This document shows, one piece after another, positions 12,711 through 24,100 of a stretch of DNA of 64,000 nucleotides (position 1 is the first letter of the stretch; the number at the start of each line of letters is the position of its first letter). Below the pieces are notes generated by a model. The model was given only the letters and a program-made list of their open reading frames with translations, did not search any database and was not told the DNA's origin. A program made the position numbers and the translations under genes. Source of the DNA: Otis tarda (Eukaryota; Chordata; Aves; Otidiformes; Otididae); contig CM048553.1 of the NCBI GenBank assembly GCA_026413225.1, forward strand, positions 100,476,190 through 100,540,189, in the 5' to 3' direction.

Positions 12711-15700
12711 GCTGCTGATCAATACTATAAATGGGCAATTTATGTTTGGTGGTTATCAAACCTGTATTGATCTGTCTTTTGGTTATGGGTGTGGTACGTT
12801 AGGAAGTTGGTGACTGAAAGGGCTGAAGTGTTGGTAACAAGTAATTTTTCTAAATTAAAGTGTAAACATTTGCAACACTTAATAACTTGCAAGGCATAAA
12901 TAGTTTCCTGACAGCTTTCCAGCATCGATTTAATTTGTGAGCTGACTCACTAGCACCCTAAAATTGAGGGGAAGAAAAATCAATAGAAGTATCAGGAAGT
13001 GATTTTTTTTTTTTTAATGTTTGCTGTGCTTTTTTTTGTTTGTTTGTTTAACACAGCACAAAGTGAGCATCCCAAGGAAGTGATTTTCCAACCCTACTAT
13101 GACTCAATGCCTCCAGAATGAGTCTGGAAGCAGGTTCTGAAAGTGGAGGTGCGGCAGAAACAAAGGCAGAAGTTGAAAGAGCAAACGCTGACATTATGCA
13201 AGATAGCAGATGAGAAACGATTCCATAATGGTTACAAGCATTCATACAAGGGGGGAAAAAACCCCCAGATTCCCACTTAATGGTATTGATTCTGCATTTG
13301 AAAAATGAACTGCAGCTTATGGGGTCCAAGTTGTGGAGGACATCTGCAGACACAGGGAGAGGTGCAGCGGGGAGGTTTTTGCTGTGTGCTTAGACAACAA
13401 AGTAATACAGGAAGGATTAAAGAACTTCTCAGGTGAAGTCATCCTCTATTTAATGCTTGTTGAGAAAGCGCTGGCACCTTACAGTGTTGGCTGAATATGT
13501 TTTGGAGGGTTAAGGATACTTCTGCCACTGTATGAGTGATTGTTACAAAGAAGATCAAAGCTCCAGTCTTCTATTGGCATCCTCTCACACAATTCTTTGA
13601 AAGAGAGCGTGCTTTTTATTTTACTGTGTCATAATTTCTAGATTGCTAGGGTTTGGGATTTTGGGGTTTGTTGTTGTGTGGTGGTTTGTTGTTGTTGGTT
13701 GTTTTTTTTTGTGTGTGTGTGATAGTTTATTATCTCTAGAACAAGGCACAAATTAGTTATTCAGACAAAACCTGTAAAATCTGGATGACCTAATTACAGA
13801 TTTCTAAATTTGCACTCCTGTGTCCTGGTATTAAGTATTCCCTTACTCAGAAGAGCTGACTACTTAGAAATCCCTTTGCAGTCAAGGGGAATTGCAGTAA
13901 TAAGCACTTTGAAAAGCAAGCTCTCCTTGTTAAGCACTTAAACGTGATGGTTTACAGAGATATCCGAGACTTGGAAAGTGTTTGCCTAAATTAGTAACCT
14001 AGTTAATATCGCCAGAGCCGATTAACTATTTGAAAAATAATTGCACATCATTTGGGAAATTTCAGGTTTAATTTTACGTATTTTTAAATAATGTGATTTT
14101 TTTTTTTTTTTTTTGCTTAGAGCAGATGAGTAGAATTTGTTCAAGTTTTAAGTGCTGCCTTTTCGGAAGAAATTTTGACTTTTCACACTGAAATCTCCGA
14201 TTTCACTTTTTGTTATATCTACTGTGACGTGATTCTACTCACACTTAATAGTTATGAGTAGCTTTGAAAATATGAGTAGCCCCATTGGACTTAATCAGAT
14301 TATTTGTGTGTGCAAAGTTACGCGGTTGCCTGTTTGCAGAATTGGGACCTGTGTAAAGTTTCAGTTAATGACTTAAGTTTCTTTTTCTGAAAAGCCTGTA
14401 TTTACAGCACAGCCCACAGCACAGCATTCGGTTCGGTTTCAGAAAGGAAAATAATTTTAGGTCAACTTTTGTTCCTGTAGAAGTAATGTGGAAATAGATG
14501 GGATTAATGCATGTTTCATCAGTGATACAATGGATTCATTCATAAACGTTTAGTAAGATGTATTTTGCTTTGTATTTTTCCTCTCATTGTAAAACGTAGG
14601 TGCAGGTTTCCCTGGAGAATAACTACACAAAAGCCTTAATTTAAAGTTATAATTATGAAATGCTGACTTTACTGTTTGGAGCAGTTTAATGGTCTTATGT
14701 GAAACGAGGAGATGGATGCAGCTTTCTCAAATGCAGGCCACTTTAGGACACTATAATTTATGTGCATCGGATATTTTTATTCTGGCAGTATACAACAAAA
14801 CGTGAAAATACTAAGACTACATCTTTTAGGAAAGTATATTTATAAAATAGCAGTTTTAAATATATCCCGTAAGACTGCCATACAGTTTGGAGAAGCAGTG
14901 AGGCTCAGAACATCATGGATTTCCTCAGACAACATAAAATACTTCTTGTTATTAAATTTTAAATAGGATTCACTGTGTGTCCTTTTAAATAGCTGTTCAG
15001 AGTAGTACCTGGAACATTAATTGTTTCAGACAATTGTTTGGCTTGCTCTACAAACAAAATAGGGCATTTTTCAAAGCAGCAATTAAAGCATACTGAACCC
15101 CCATGCACTAAAGGGTAGACCAAAAAGTACTTCCTTCAAAAACTCACTCTGTAACCTCTCTCTCTCTTTTTTCCCTTCCCCCCACCTTTTCCTCCTCTGT
15201 GCAAGAGATTTTTTTTTTTTTTTTCTGGGTATGCGTTCTTGAGTACTTAGCAGTAAATTATCTGATTAACCCTTACACAAAAAAGCGGATGAGAAGACTT
15301 GCAAAAAGCACAGCTGAAGCTTTCAAAGGAACCTCCAAAATAAGATGCCTGAGTCTGTTTGACTACTTTGAAAATTTCAATTTACGCCTCCATCTTTGTC
15401 TATTTAGCTGCTGTGCATCTGTGCACATAAGAACACATAAAATTCACTGTATTGTAAAACTGGCTTAACATCACTTTTGAGTTAAATGTAGGCATTAAGG
15501 AAAGGTTGCTTTAAGCTCGGATTATTTTACCGGGATTCTACAATGAACTTATATTCGAAACCAATATTGCCTGTAACAGTTTGTGGAGTTGGAGCGATGT
15601 CTTTGTGTGGCCAAGTGCAAGCGTGAGCTGACCTCTCAAAGACGTTTCATCAGTGGAACTCGCTATGCCAAAGTATTATCAGAGTAAAACATGACAGCTC

Positions 15701-17339
15701 AGGCTGATGGAGGGGTTATGACATATGGCTTAGGGCATAAGAGAGCTGCTCAAAGCATGAAGTCAAGAATATACCTTTTTGAACAAGGATGCTGTTGCTT
15801 ATTTCAGAATTACTTTGTCCCTTCTAAAGTTGGGGGCATTGGCTGTTCTTAAGATGAACTAATAGTGCTGTTTTTAGAAAAAATAATTTTTTTTTCCTAT
15901 GAGTCACTGCTATAGTCGCTCAAATTTTAAAGAAATGTTCTCATGACTATGCATGCTCTGTTATCTTGGTACCAAATATGAACAGTGTACATTGTAAAAT
16001 GGCTTTTTACTCCAACAAAATTGATTTTTAAAAAACTGATGCAGCAGTTAAGCTCTAGGTCAGCCGCAGTAAAGCCGCAGAGAGTTTGCAATGTCAATGA
16101 GACTGCACTGGCTTGTTTGACAGTGACTGGTGACCTTGTGGCACTTGCACTTGATTACCTTCAGAAATGTTTTGTACCAGAGACTCCAGTTCATATTAAA
16201 ATCAAGCACTGTAGTATTAGGAAATCAACACACCACTTTGCTCTGCAGTTTACATCTCATGTGCTTTGTTGAAGAATAGCTTTTTTAAACCAGCCACTGC
16301 TTGCAGATCTTTTCCAGCAAGACCAAATCTGAGGCTTTTTTAAAAAAATGGTGGGTTTTTTTTTTTTTTTTTTCTTTCCCTCAGTGATGAAACAAGCAGG
16401 AGCAGGCAGACGAGCTGCGTGTTGCTTCTTCATTCATGGAAAAGCTGAATTCAGAACTCTCAAGCCAGTTTCCTGTTTAAATTGCTCCGGTTTTTGTTGC
16501 CCGGAACTGGAATTCTGATGAAGCAAGAACCAACTATTTCTCTTTGACCTTAACACGTGTTTGCTTTTCTTGGCCAGCTGAAAAAATGTTAGAACAAACT
16601 TCCTATCAAGACACTAAGAGAATAATTAAAACCTTGCATGTAGTTTTTCAGTTGTTGGTTGCATTTTTTTAGAGAAGTGATTCAAATAATGATAAATAAC
16701 AGTAATTGTAACACTCCCAGGAAATCTTCCTGTGGATGCTAGAAATGATCGGTGAAGAACTATGTTTTTATGCATGTTTGATGATGGATATTTGATCGTT
16801 GTGGAGACTCTTCGTGGAAAGACTTTGTGCTGCTGAATGAATGAGACCAACTTTTGGCTTCAGCTTTTGTTCTGCAAGGTACTTGAAATGAGGAGGGCCT
16901 TCAGTGCCCGGCAGCTGCGTTTCTTCCTCTAGGGCTTTCTCCAGTGGAGAACAGGAACAATAATGTGGAGATAACTTAATTATAAAATGTTGATGATGTT
17001 TCACTTATTTGCTCAATAGGCCAGAGACATGGGAATATGAACCAGTGAAGCAATAAGCAGTCTTCTAATAAAGAAACGTTTACAAATGAAATAGCTTTTT
17101 AAAGTCGGTATTTCTGTGCTGTGCTGAAGATATGTTGTGGTTTTAGTGGAGTTTAGTATGTTTACATCAGAGAACTATTGGAGTAGTTTAAATATTTTTG
17201 GGTTGCGGATCCCTTACAAGGAAATGTAAGGTGATACAAGCTGTCCCTTCAGTTGCGCTTTCCCGTTATTTAACGTATATTCACCTCAACTTTGTGAAAA
17301 TACCCGTCTCATAATACCAGTATGAAATGGGAGTCTTTT

Positions 17340-17575
17340 CTCCAAGCCCCGCGCTGCGCAGTGAAGGCTACGCAGACTATAAATCGCTGGCTTGGCAGTG
17401 CGAGTTGTTACAACGTAGGATCCGACAGCCTAACAACACCTCTGCATCAGCCTGGCCCGAATCAATCGCTCCCGCACAGGTGCGGCAGCAAAGGCTGCGA
17501 ACGATTGCGAGCAGATCCCTGAATCTGTGCACGTGGCTTCCGTGTACAACGTTGATGTAGGTGACATGCGTTCTT
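17340..17575. other. CpG-dense block of unknown nature
   Basis: About 19 CpG dinucleotides fall within roughly 235 bases, far denser than the surrounding AT-rich, CpG-poor sequence. Two overlapping plus-strand frames stay open across it (17322-17522 and 17327-17560), neither with a domain I recognise. A possible splice acceptor (ends near 17316 or 17360) and a possible donor (AG then GTGACA near 17560) flank the longer frame, but both are weak and may be chance. It could be a small unmethylated regulatory island, an unrecognised exon or an undecayed insert. I do not assign a function. Confidence 0.35.
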
Positions 17576-18537
17576 AATGCAGGGTAATGAAAGTGAGCGT
17601 CTGTAACTTTCTGACATCTCTATAATTTGAGGTTGCAGGAAACGTTATGAGCTCTGAAAAAGCTGTTAAGAGAGGTTAATAGGAGTTACTGAAAACAATT
17701 TGAGATTTAAGTGGGAAAGCCTTTAAAATTATTGTTCTTTCTCTTATTCAGATATTTACATATGTTTCGTGGTTTCTAAGCTACTTTTTCCAGGACTTAT
17801 ATAGATTCTGGATTAGGAGAAACACTTTAAAATGACTGTGGGGATGAATGCTGACAATAGATGGGTCTGACTCTTCTTAATGATTTCAAGTTTTTATTCC
17901 CTTAACTGAGACCTTGCTGCACTGATACACATCTGGTCATTGCTTTCTTTTGGCAGGAGTTCCCTAACAGTTTGCCTTCATTAACAGCTACCAAGTGACT
18001 CTTAGAAAATAATTAAAATTTCATTTGATGGTGTTTGCAGTATGATGGCTGTATTGTTGCTGGAAAGTGAAATCAAATGCTTGTTAGCCACAAAATCTCT
18101 ACAGAGAAGTTTCACTGTTTCAAACAGAGAAACTCTTGGTCGTACAGCGAAAGCTGTGGAGGCTGGTGCGTGTGTGCAAATGCCCTGATAATGTCCTCTC
18201 TCTCTTCATAGTAGCGTGCCATTCACTCAAGAAATGTGTGCTGAAGCCCTTTAAATCTTATGACATCTTTTAAAATTCCATCGTTTAAGAAAACAAAATC
18301 CCTATGATTAATAACAAATTTTTTTTTCCTTGATTTCTGTTCCTCCCCTTTGGGTGTAAGACACTTGGGTTGGTCGCTGGAGTCCATGCGATGGAGGCAC
18401 AGCGAGGCAGCTGCGGCAGTGTCTGGTTTGCAGTACAGATGCCATGCGTCTTCCTGACAGCCTGTGGAGCTGGACGTTGTGAGACACAGAGACAGAGCAG
18501 GTAGCAGAGTGGGAGGAGATGTGTGTGTTTTTAAAGC

Positions 18538-18557
18538 TTTTTTTTTTTTTTTTTTTT
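18538..18557. repeat. T20 homopolymer
   Basis: Twenty consecutive T residues next to a purine-rich tract. No associated retroposed gene is recognised. Confidence 0.8.
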
Positions 18558-18929
18558 AATGTCCCAGGGAACCAGTACTATTTGCCTTCCCAGCTTGAAA
18601 GTTGTGTTGTCAGCTTTTCTGGAGGCTGTTGACCTCTCGCATATGTTGGTAAAAAGGCAGGGAAGGGAGTCAGCTTTACCTCGGCAAGGTACGTTCCCAC
18701 TGCTCTGCTAGGGATGCTTACTGCGTGCTGGGTGGCAGCAGCGATGGCCATTTTGCAATTCGCCGTGGAAGATAAGACTTGTCCTGAAATTCTGTGGCCA
18801 CATACAAACAGCTCCCCACCCTTCGGCTGGAGGTGGCTGGGCTGTAAGATCTGAACTCAGGGAGGCCTTCGGCCTTTTCTTGCAGAGCAGCAGATGGCTT
18901 GAGATTTGTTACTAATAGTCATGGCGAAC

Positions 18930-19185
18930 ATAAGAGGGTCTGAACTAGGTCAGGCTGAAGGTTCCTGTTCTCCAGTATCCTCCCTCTGACAGCACTTGGT
19001 GGCAGGCGCTTGGGCAAAGAGCATGAGAAGTGGGACAAGCCTTTTGGTGGTGACTCCTCCTGGGGTACTCACCTGGTTTTGACCAGCTTGCAGCTCAGTG
19101 GCTTCCTAAGCCAGAGGTCGCCTCAGTGTCGTTTTGGTTTCTTAGCCCTGGATGGGCCTTTTTTAAATGAGTTTTCCATTTGCAA
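18930..19185. repeat. Probable ancient sauropsid interspersed repeat
   Basis: The block has the landmarks of an old repeat common in turtles, crocodilians and birds: an AACATAAGA start, a GTCAGGCTGAAGGTTCC segment, CCAGTATCCTCCCTCTGACAG, and then a stretch with CTTCCTAAGCCAGAGGT followed by TTAGCCCTGGATGG. The order of landmarks fits, with many substitutions, as expected for an ancient copy. The family name cannot be fixed by eye. It contains no coding sequence. Confidence 0.45.
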
Positions 19186-19255
19186 AGTTTGAGCCCCGTC
19201 TGAATCAGTCAGGTGGTAGTGAGGTGCTAAGTGAACTGGGAACTTTCTTATGGAG

Positions 19256-19320
19256 TCATAGAATGGTTTGGGTTGGAAGGGACCTTTAAAGGCCATCTAG
19301 TTGAACCCCCTGCAAGGAGC
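19256..19320 (-). mobile_element. Short CR1 LINE 3'-end scrap, antisense
   Basis: Sixty-five bases matching the reverse complement of the CR1 3' terminus, including CATAGAATGGTTTGGGTTGG and the CCATCTAG and CCCCCTGCAAGGAGC landmarks. The match stops abruptly after the AGGAGC landmark, so this is a severely 5'-truncated insertion. It has no coding capacity. Confidence 0.85.
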
Positions 19321-19988
19321 CTCAGGCAGGGTTTAAAAAGATGTCTGGTGCAAGAGGAAATAATTCTAAATCTGTAAGGAAGATAAATGCCAGCCTTGCA
19401 CTTAAAAACGAAAGCCAGAGGGTCTGGCATCTCCCTGCTCATGTAGATATAAGCATGCAGTGACTCCACTGAAGTCGGTGCAGTAAGTCGGGTTGGACAA
19501 TTGTCTGACTCAGGTCAGAATCTGACTGGCAGTTGGGAACCAAGAAAACCTTGAGTGTTCCTAAACCTCCTGTGAGCCAGTGATCTCTCTGCTAGCCCCT
19601 GAGGCGAGAGATCCTCGTGGAATGAAAGAGTTGTAATGCTGCTGTAAAGGAGTTCCCGAAGAACAGGTGCCTCATGCAAGAGGTACCATGTTGCCCCAGG
19701 GCCACCACTTGACTGTGCTCCCTGTGCAGGGTGTTTTCTGGGCAGGGTTGAGTGAGAAAAGGGGTGTAACCACAAGACTCCTACTCGTCGGATGTTGACC
19801 TGCACTGACCTTGCCGTTGCTAACAGCCGCTCAAGGACTAGGACAGCTTCTAGGTGGCCAAACGCTGCTTGAGAGGCTGGACCAGCCTTGGGCGGACGTG
19901 TCATGTAGGAGATGGCATGAGGAGGCATCTGTGTAGCAGGATGGGATCACCCTTTGTACCTTAGGTTGGTAGTCTGCAGCATGTGGAA
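19321..19988. other. Non-coding spacer between CR1 scrap and solo LTR
   Basis: No gene or repeat recognised. A 137-codon minus-strand open frame at 19515-19928 has no identifiable domain and no partner exon, so it is not called a gene. Confidence 0.5.
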
Positions 19989-21111
19989 TGTCGTAGTTCA
20001 GCCCCGACTGGGACCAGACTATGCAGTCTCTCTCTCTCACTCCCCCCACCCTCCGAGAGAATAGGGAGAGATGATATAAGAAAAACGGCTCAAGGTTTGA
20101 GATAAGGATGGGGAGAAATCCTTAAAGTTACTGTTACGGGCAAAACAGACTTGACTTGGGGAAAACTATTCATTTATTTCTAAAACTAGCAGGAGAATGA
20201 GACAGAGAAGAAGATAACCTCCCCCCACCCCTCCCTCTTCCCGGGCTTAACATTATCTCTACTACCTTCCCCCCTCTCCCGAGCGGCACAGGGGGGAAGA
20301 GGGAACGGGTGTTATGGTCAGTTCATCACGCGTTGTTTTATGCCGCTGCTTTGTTGTCGGGGGAAGAACTCCTCGCATTCCTCCCCTGCTCCAGTGTGAG
20401 GTCTCACCCCTAGGCCACAGTCCTTTGTGAAACTGCTCTGGCATGGGTCATCTCTTCCACGGGGTGCAGTCCCTCTAGAACAGCTGCCCCAGCGGGCCCT
20501 CCATGGGCCACAGCCGCCTTCAGGCCTCCACCTGCCCTGACATGGGGTCCTCCATGGGCTGCAGGTGGATCTCTGCCCCTCCGTGGACCTCCATGGGCTG
20601 CAGGGGGACAGCCTGCCTCACCATAGTCTTCACCACAGGCTGCAGGGGAATCTTGGCCAGGAGCTGCATTACTCCTCCCCCTCCTTCTTCACTGACCTTC
20701 GCGTCTGCAGCCATTCCTCACAACAGGCTGGCAGACACCTCTCAGGATCTCATTCACATCTCATCTCTCCACTTCTTGCAGGCTGGGCTGGGTGAGGCCC
20801 AGTTGGCTGCCCGGCGGGAGGCCAGAGGGTGAGGCCTGCAAGGCCCACAAGGCTCACCCCTCCCCCTCTCTGCCCCCGCTCAGCATCTTCACATCTTCTC
20901 TCCCTTTTATTTTTTTCCGTTTTCCCCTTCTTAAATATATTATCGCAGAGCCGTTATCACAGGACATTCTGCTACCAATTGGCTCGGCCTTGGCCAGCAG
21001 CGGGTCCGCCCTAGGCCCAGCCGAGTCCACTGAACAAAGGGGAGCGACTTCTAGCAGTTTCCTACAGAAGCTACCACCTTAGGCCCCCCCTCACTAAACA
21101 AAACCAGAACA
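19989..21111 (-). mobile_element. Solo LTR of an avian endogenous retrovirus
   Basis: On the minus strand the element begins TGTTCTGGTTTTG at 21111 and can end ...GAACTACGACA at 19989, giving the TG...CA ends of an LTR about 1.12 kb long. A TATA-like AATATATTTAAG lies near 20935. On the plus strand the block has the phrases typical of a very common avian LTR group: repeated CTCCATGGGCTGCAGG units, a CCTCCCCCTCCTTCTTCACTGACCTT-like stretch, ATTGGCTCGGCCTTGGCCAG, and a GGCCCCCCCTCACTA end. No internal retroviral genes follow on either side, so this is a solo LTR left by recombination between two LTRs. I could not identify an exact target duplication (flanks TGGAA and GGAGG are only similar), so the ends may be off by some bases. 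It belongs to a different family from the provirus at 42709. Confidence 0.75.
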
Positions 21112-24100
21112 GGAGGAACGTTGTAGTCGCAAGTTTGAAGGTGATAATATGCTAGAGAATAAGATGGTGAAACAGGTGCTGGTCTCGACCTTTTATTTTC
21201 CAGCATTATTAGTGACTATCAGAGGGTTGGCTTGTTGACTTATTTTTTACAGGATACCTAATAATTTAGGTTGAAACAACCCAATCCTTTCCTCTTACTG
21301 GTTTCGGTGTTAGCAGATGCTGCAGTTGCCTTTAACTGTACCCAAGACAAACCAGTTTTGCAAACGACAGACCCAGTGAGACACACTGGTGTTTGTCTGC
21401 TCCCTCAGAGCTATCTTGTCTTAAAATAGTATAATCACCATCTATTCTACTTATATTCAGGGTCATGATTTACTAGAAACATTGTGGCAGAAGGTCAAGG
21501 TATTTTTAGTACACTTTGAGGTTTTGTAATGTTTGTGCCGCGTTTGCACCACAAGGCACCTGGCAGATATCACAAAGGACTTGTGTCCTGCAGGAGAAGT
21601 AGCTGGGGCTAAGGAGAACATGGCACTGGGTGGCTGTCAGCTGGTACCTTGATTTTTTTTTTTTTTATGGTTATACAGGCTCATCGAATTGTGATGTTTT
21701 TAACACTGTCTTTCATCTTTAGTGTTTATTTTGTTAAGTCTAGTGGAAAGCATGAAGGAAAATATTTATAAGCCTAGATCTCAAACGTTATATATGTAAA
21801 TCAAGTATTATTTTTTTTTCCAAACCAAATAAAATAGTTTGTTTTCTTTTGCCTAATTTTTGGATTATGTGTAAATCCTGTGGAGTAAGTGGAGGCTACA
21901 CATGCACTGTACATCTGACCGTTCACCACATGAGTATGTGGAGGGATTATTCTGTCTCCTTGCATTAGACGTTTATAGGTAAGCTGCCATAGCCTTCTGA
22001 GGAGTGTTTCATGGGTGAAGTGGAGGAGGAAGGGAATACCACATCTGTTTGCTTCAGTTACGGTGTTCCCACTTCTTAAGATTTTGTCAGTGGAGAAGAT
22101 AGAGATAATTTCCTGAAACCTCTTTTTCTGCAGTCCAGTGGTTCCAAAAAGATGTAAGCCTCTAAAAACAAAAAGTTCTCGGCTTCACGATTGTTGGAAG
22201 AAGCTTGAGACATGACTCAAAAGACAAATAAGAGAATCCACAGCTAAGTTATGTTCAAAAAGCTCTCCTGTGTCCTTGGATGTATCGTGATATTGGAGTG
22301 CTTGACCCATGAGGTTCAGTGCACTGAGTTGTCAGAACTGTAATCACCATTTTTATTGTGCTTTCTGTGCAAGTTTTAACCATACCTAATTTTGGATAGT
22401 GTTTTAAAGTAACAACTTGACTTTATATGTTAATTGAATTAATTACATGTGGGAAATTCAGGAGGTACTTGAAAGCCTGTCAGTGGGAGACGTGCAATAG
22501 AATGAGGAACGATACTTAGCATTTAGTAGGAAAACTGTATTTTAAATATTTTGAGAGTTGTTATGTTGAAAGGAATTGTTCTACGTGATTACAATCCTGA
22601 TACGTGGGTTTTCTGAAAAAAGTTCCCTTATGTTTAGAAAATACGTGATTATAGATAAGGTGCTGTACTTATGACCCCATACACAGTAGTAATAATGCTA
22701 TGTGTTTTTTACTGTTAGTCAAGTTGTGAGGCTGGGTTTCTTTTTTTTCTTTTTTTTTTTTTAATATGGCAAGTTTTTTTTCTTCTGAGGAAATCTTCTC
22801 TTCAGCTTATAAACAGTGACTTTGATAAACGTATCCATTACCTAAGGAAGTAAATAAAGGTGTGCTTCTCTAAACTTGTTTTAAAAAAAATGAAATCCAA
22901 AATCCTCTAAAGTGTTAGCAAACATCGTAGCTGACTATTGTAAACCTGCCAAAATTAGATTACACCTGCCTGAAAATGTACTTTTAGTCAGGCATTTTCG
23001 ATTAGTTCTGCTTGATATTTCTACTGAAATGAAAACTTCCTCAGTGTAGATTGCTTTTTTTCTTCTTTTTATTTGTATGCTCTGTGTTTAATGCTGCAAG
23101 TGGAATAGCCATGGAGTACTAAAGACAATATATGGTTACAAATGGTTTGTTTTGATAGTGAGAAGTGTCAAGTAACTGTAGTGCGAGCTATATACAGAGC
23201 AAGTATAATACTGTGCTATTACACCGTGATTATTTAACACTCTCTACGGTGTAAAAGTATATTAAATAGGGAGTAGGTGAGTAACGAATGGGTGAGATGC
23301 AGAAAAGCGAAAGCAATAAAAAAGATGCGTAATGAAAAATAGGAGAATGGTCTTTACTTATGTGACTAAGACAAACGGCGTTTGTGTGTTAGGAATAGCA
23401 TCACAAAACATCCCATAATGAACCAGCCACGCTGTAATCCATGCTTATTTGTTGTGTAACAGGTTTAAGGACTTAGCAGTGTGGCTCAAATTCTGCACTT
23501 GTTGTTGAAGAGTCACAGTTACTTTCTGCTTCTCTGGTGGAAAATCTACTGGCTTCAGCATCGTCCTGAGGAGTAAAGGAGTAAATCGGTATTAGCAGAA
23601 CGGTAAAATGTGTGATACAAAGCAGCGTGCGCAAGCTGGAGGAAAGTGAGTTTGGAAAGCTTTTAAATCAGACTTGTAGTCCCAGGTGTAGAAAGGGAGT
23701 AACCCCTGTAAGAAGGATACCTCGCTTAAGTGAGACTCACCGTGAGGGATCTGATACTTTAATTTGATGTTCTGCATAGCCCACTTTTTTCCAGTTGCTT
23801 GTGAACTGAAGAAACGGAGAGAGAAGCGTTTCCTTTGGTGGTACGTGGCACTTGAAACTTACTTGTTGTTATGCTTCTTGCTTGTTGTTATTAATATCTT
23901 GTAAATTGATAAAATTGGCTGGAAACGTATGTTTCGGAAAGGCAAAGAGACCAGAGGTTAGTGATACGTAAATATTAGGCTTTGGTCGTTTCTTTACCCT
24001 CTGATGGTCCTTTTGGTTTTCACTAAGAGGTGAACGCTGAGTAGTCAGAAGAGGGGATTAGTTTACTTTTGGGGCTCATGGGAAGGAATCTCTGTTTCTC

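Larger units (their letters stand above)
7070..18929. other. Non-coding AT-rich stretch
   Basis: About 11.9 kb without a supported gene. It contains T- or A-runs (near 8070, 12690-12710, 14098-14114, 15209-15224 and 16356-16373), TG/TTG-rich simple sequence near 13660-13720, and a small CpG-dense block at about 17340-17575 listed separately. Open frames here are short and lack known domains. Confidence 0.6.
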
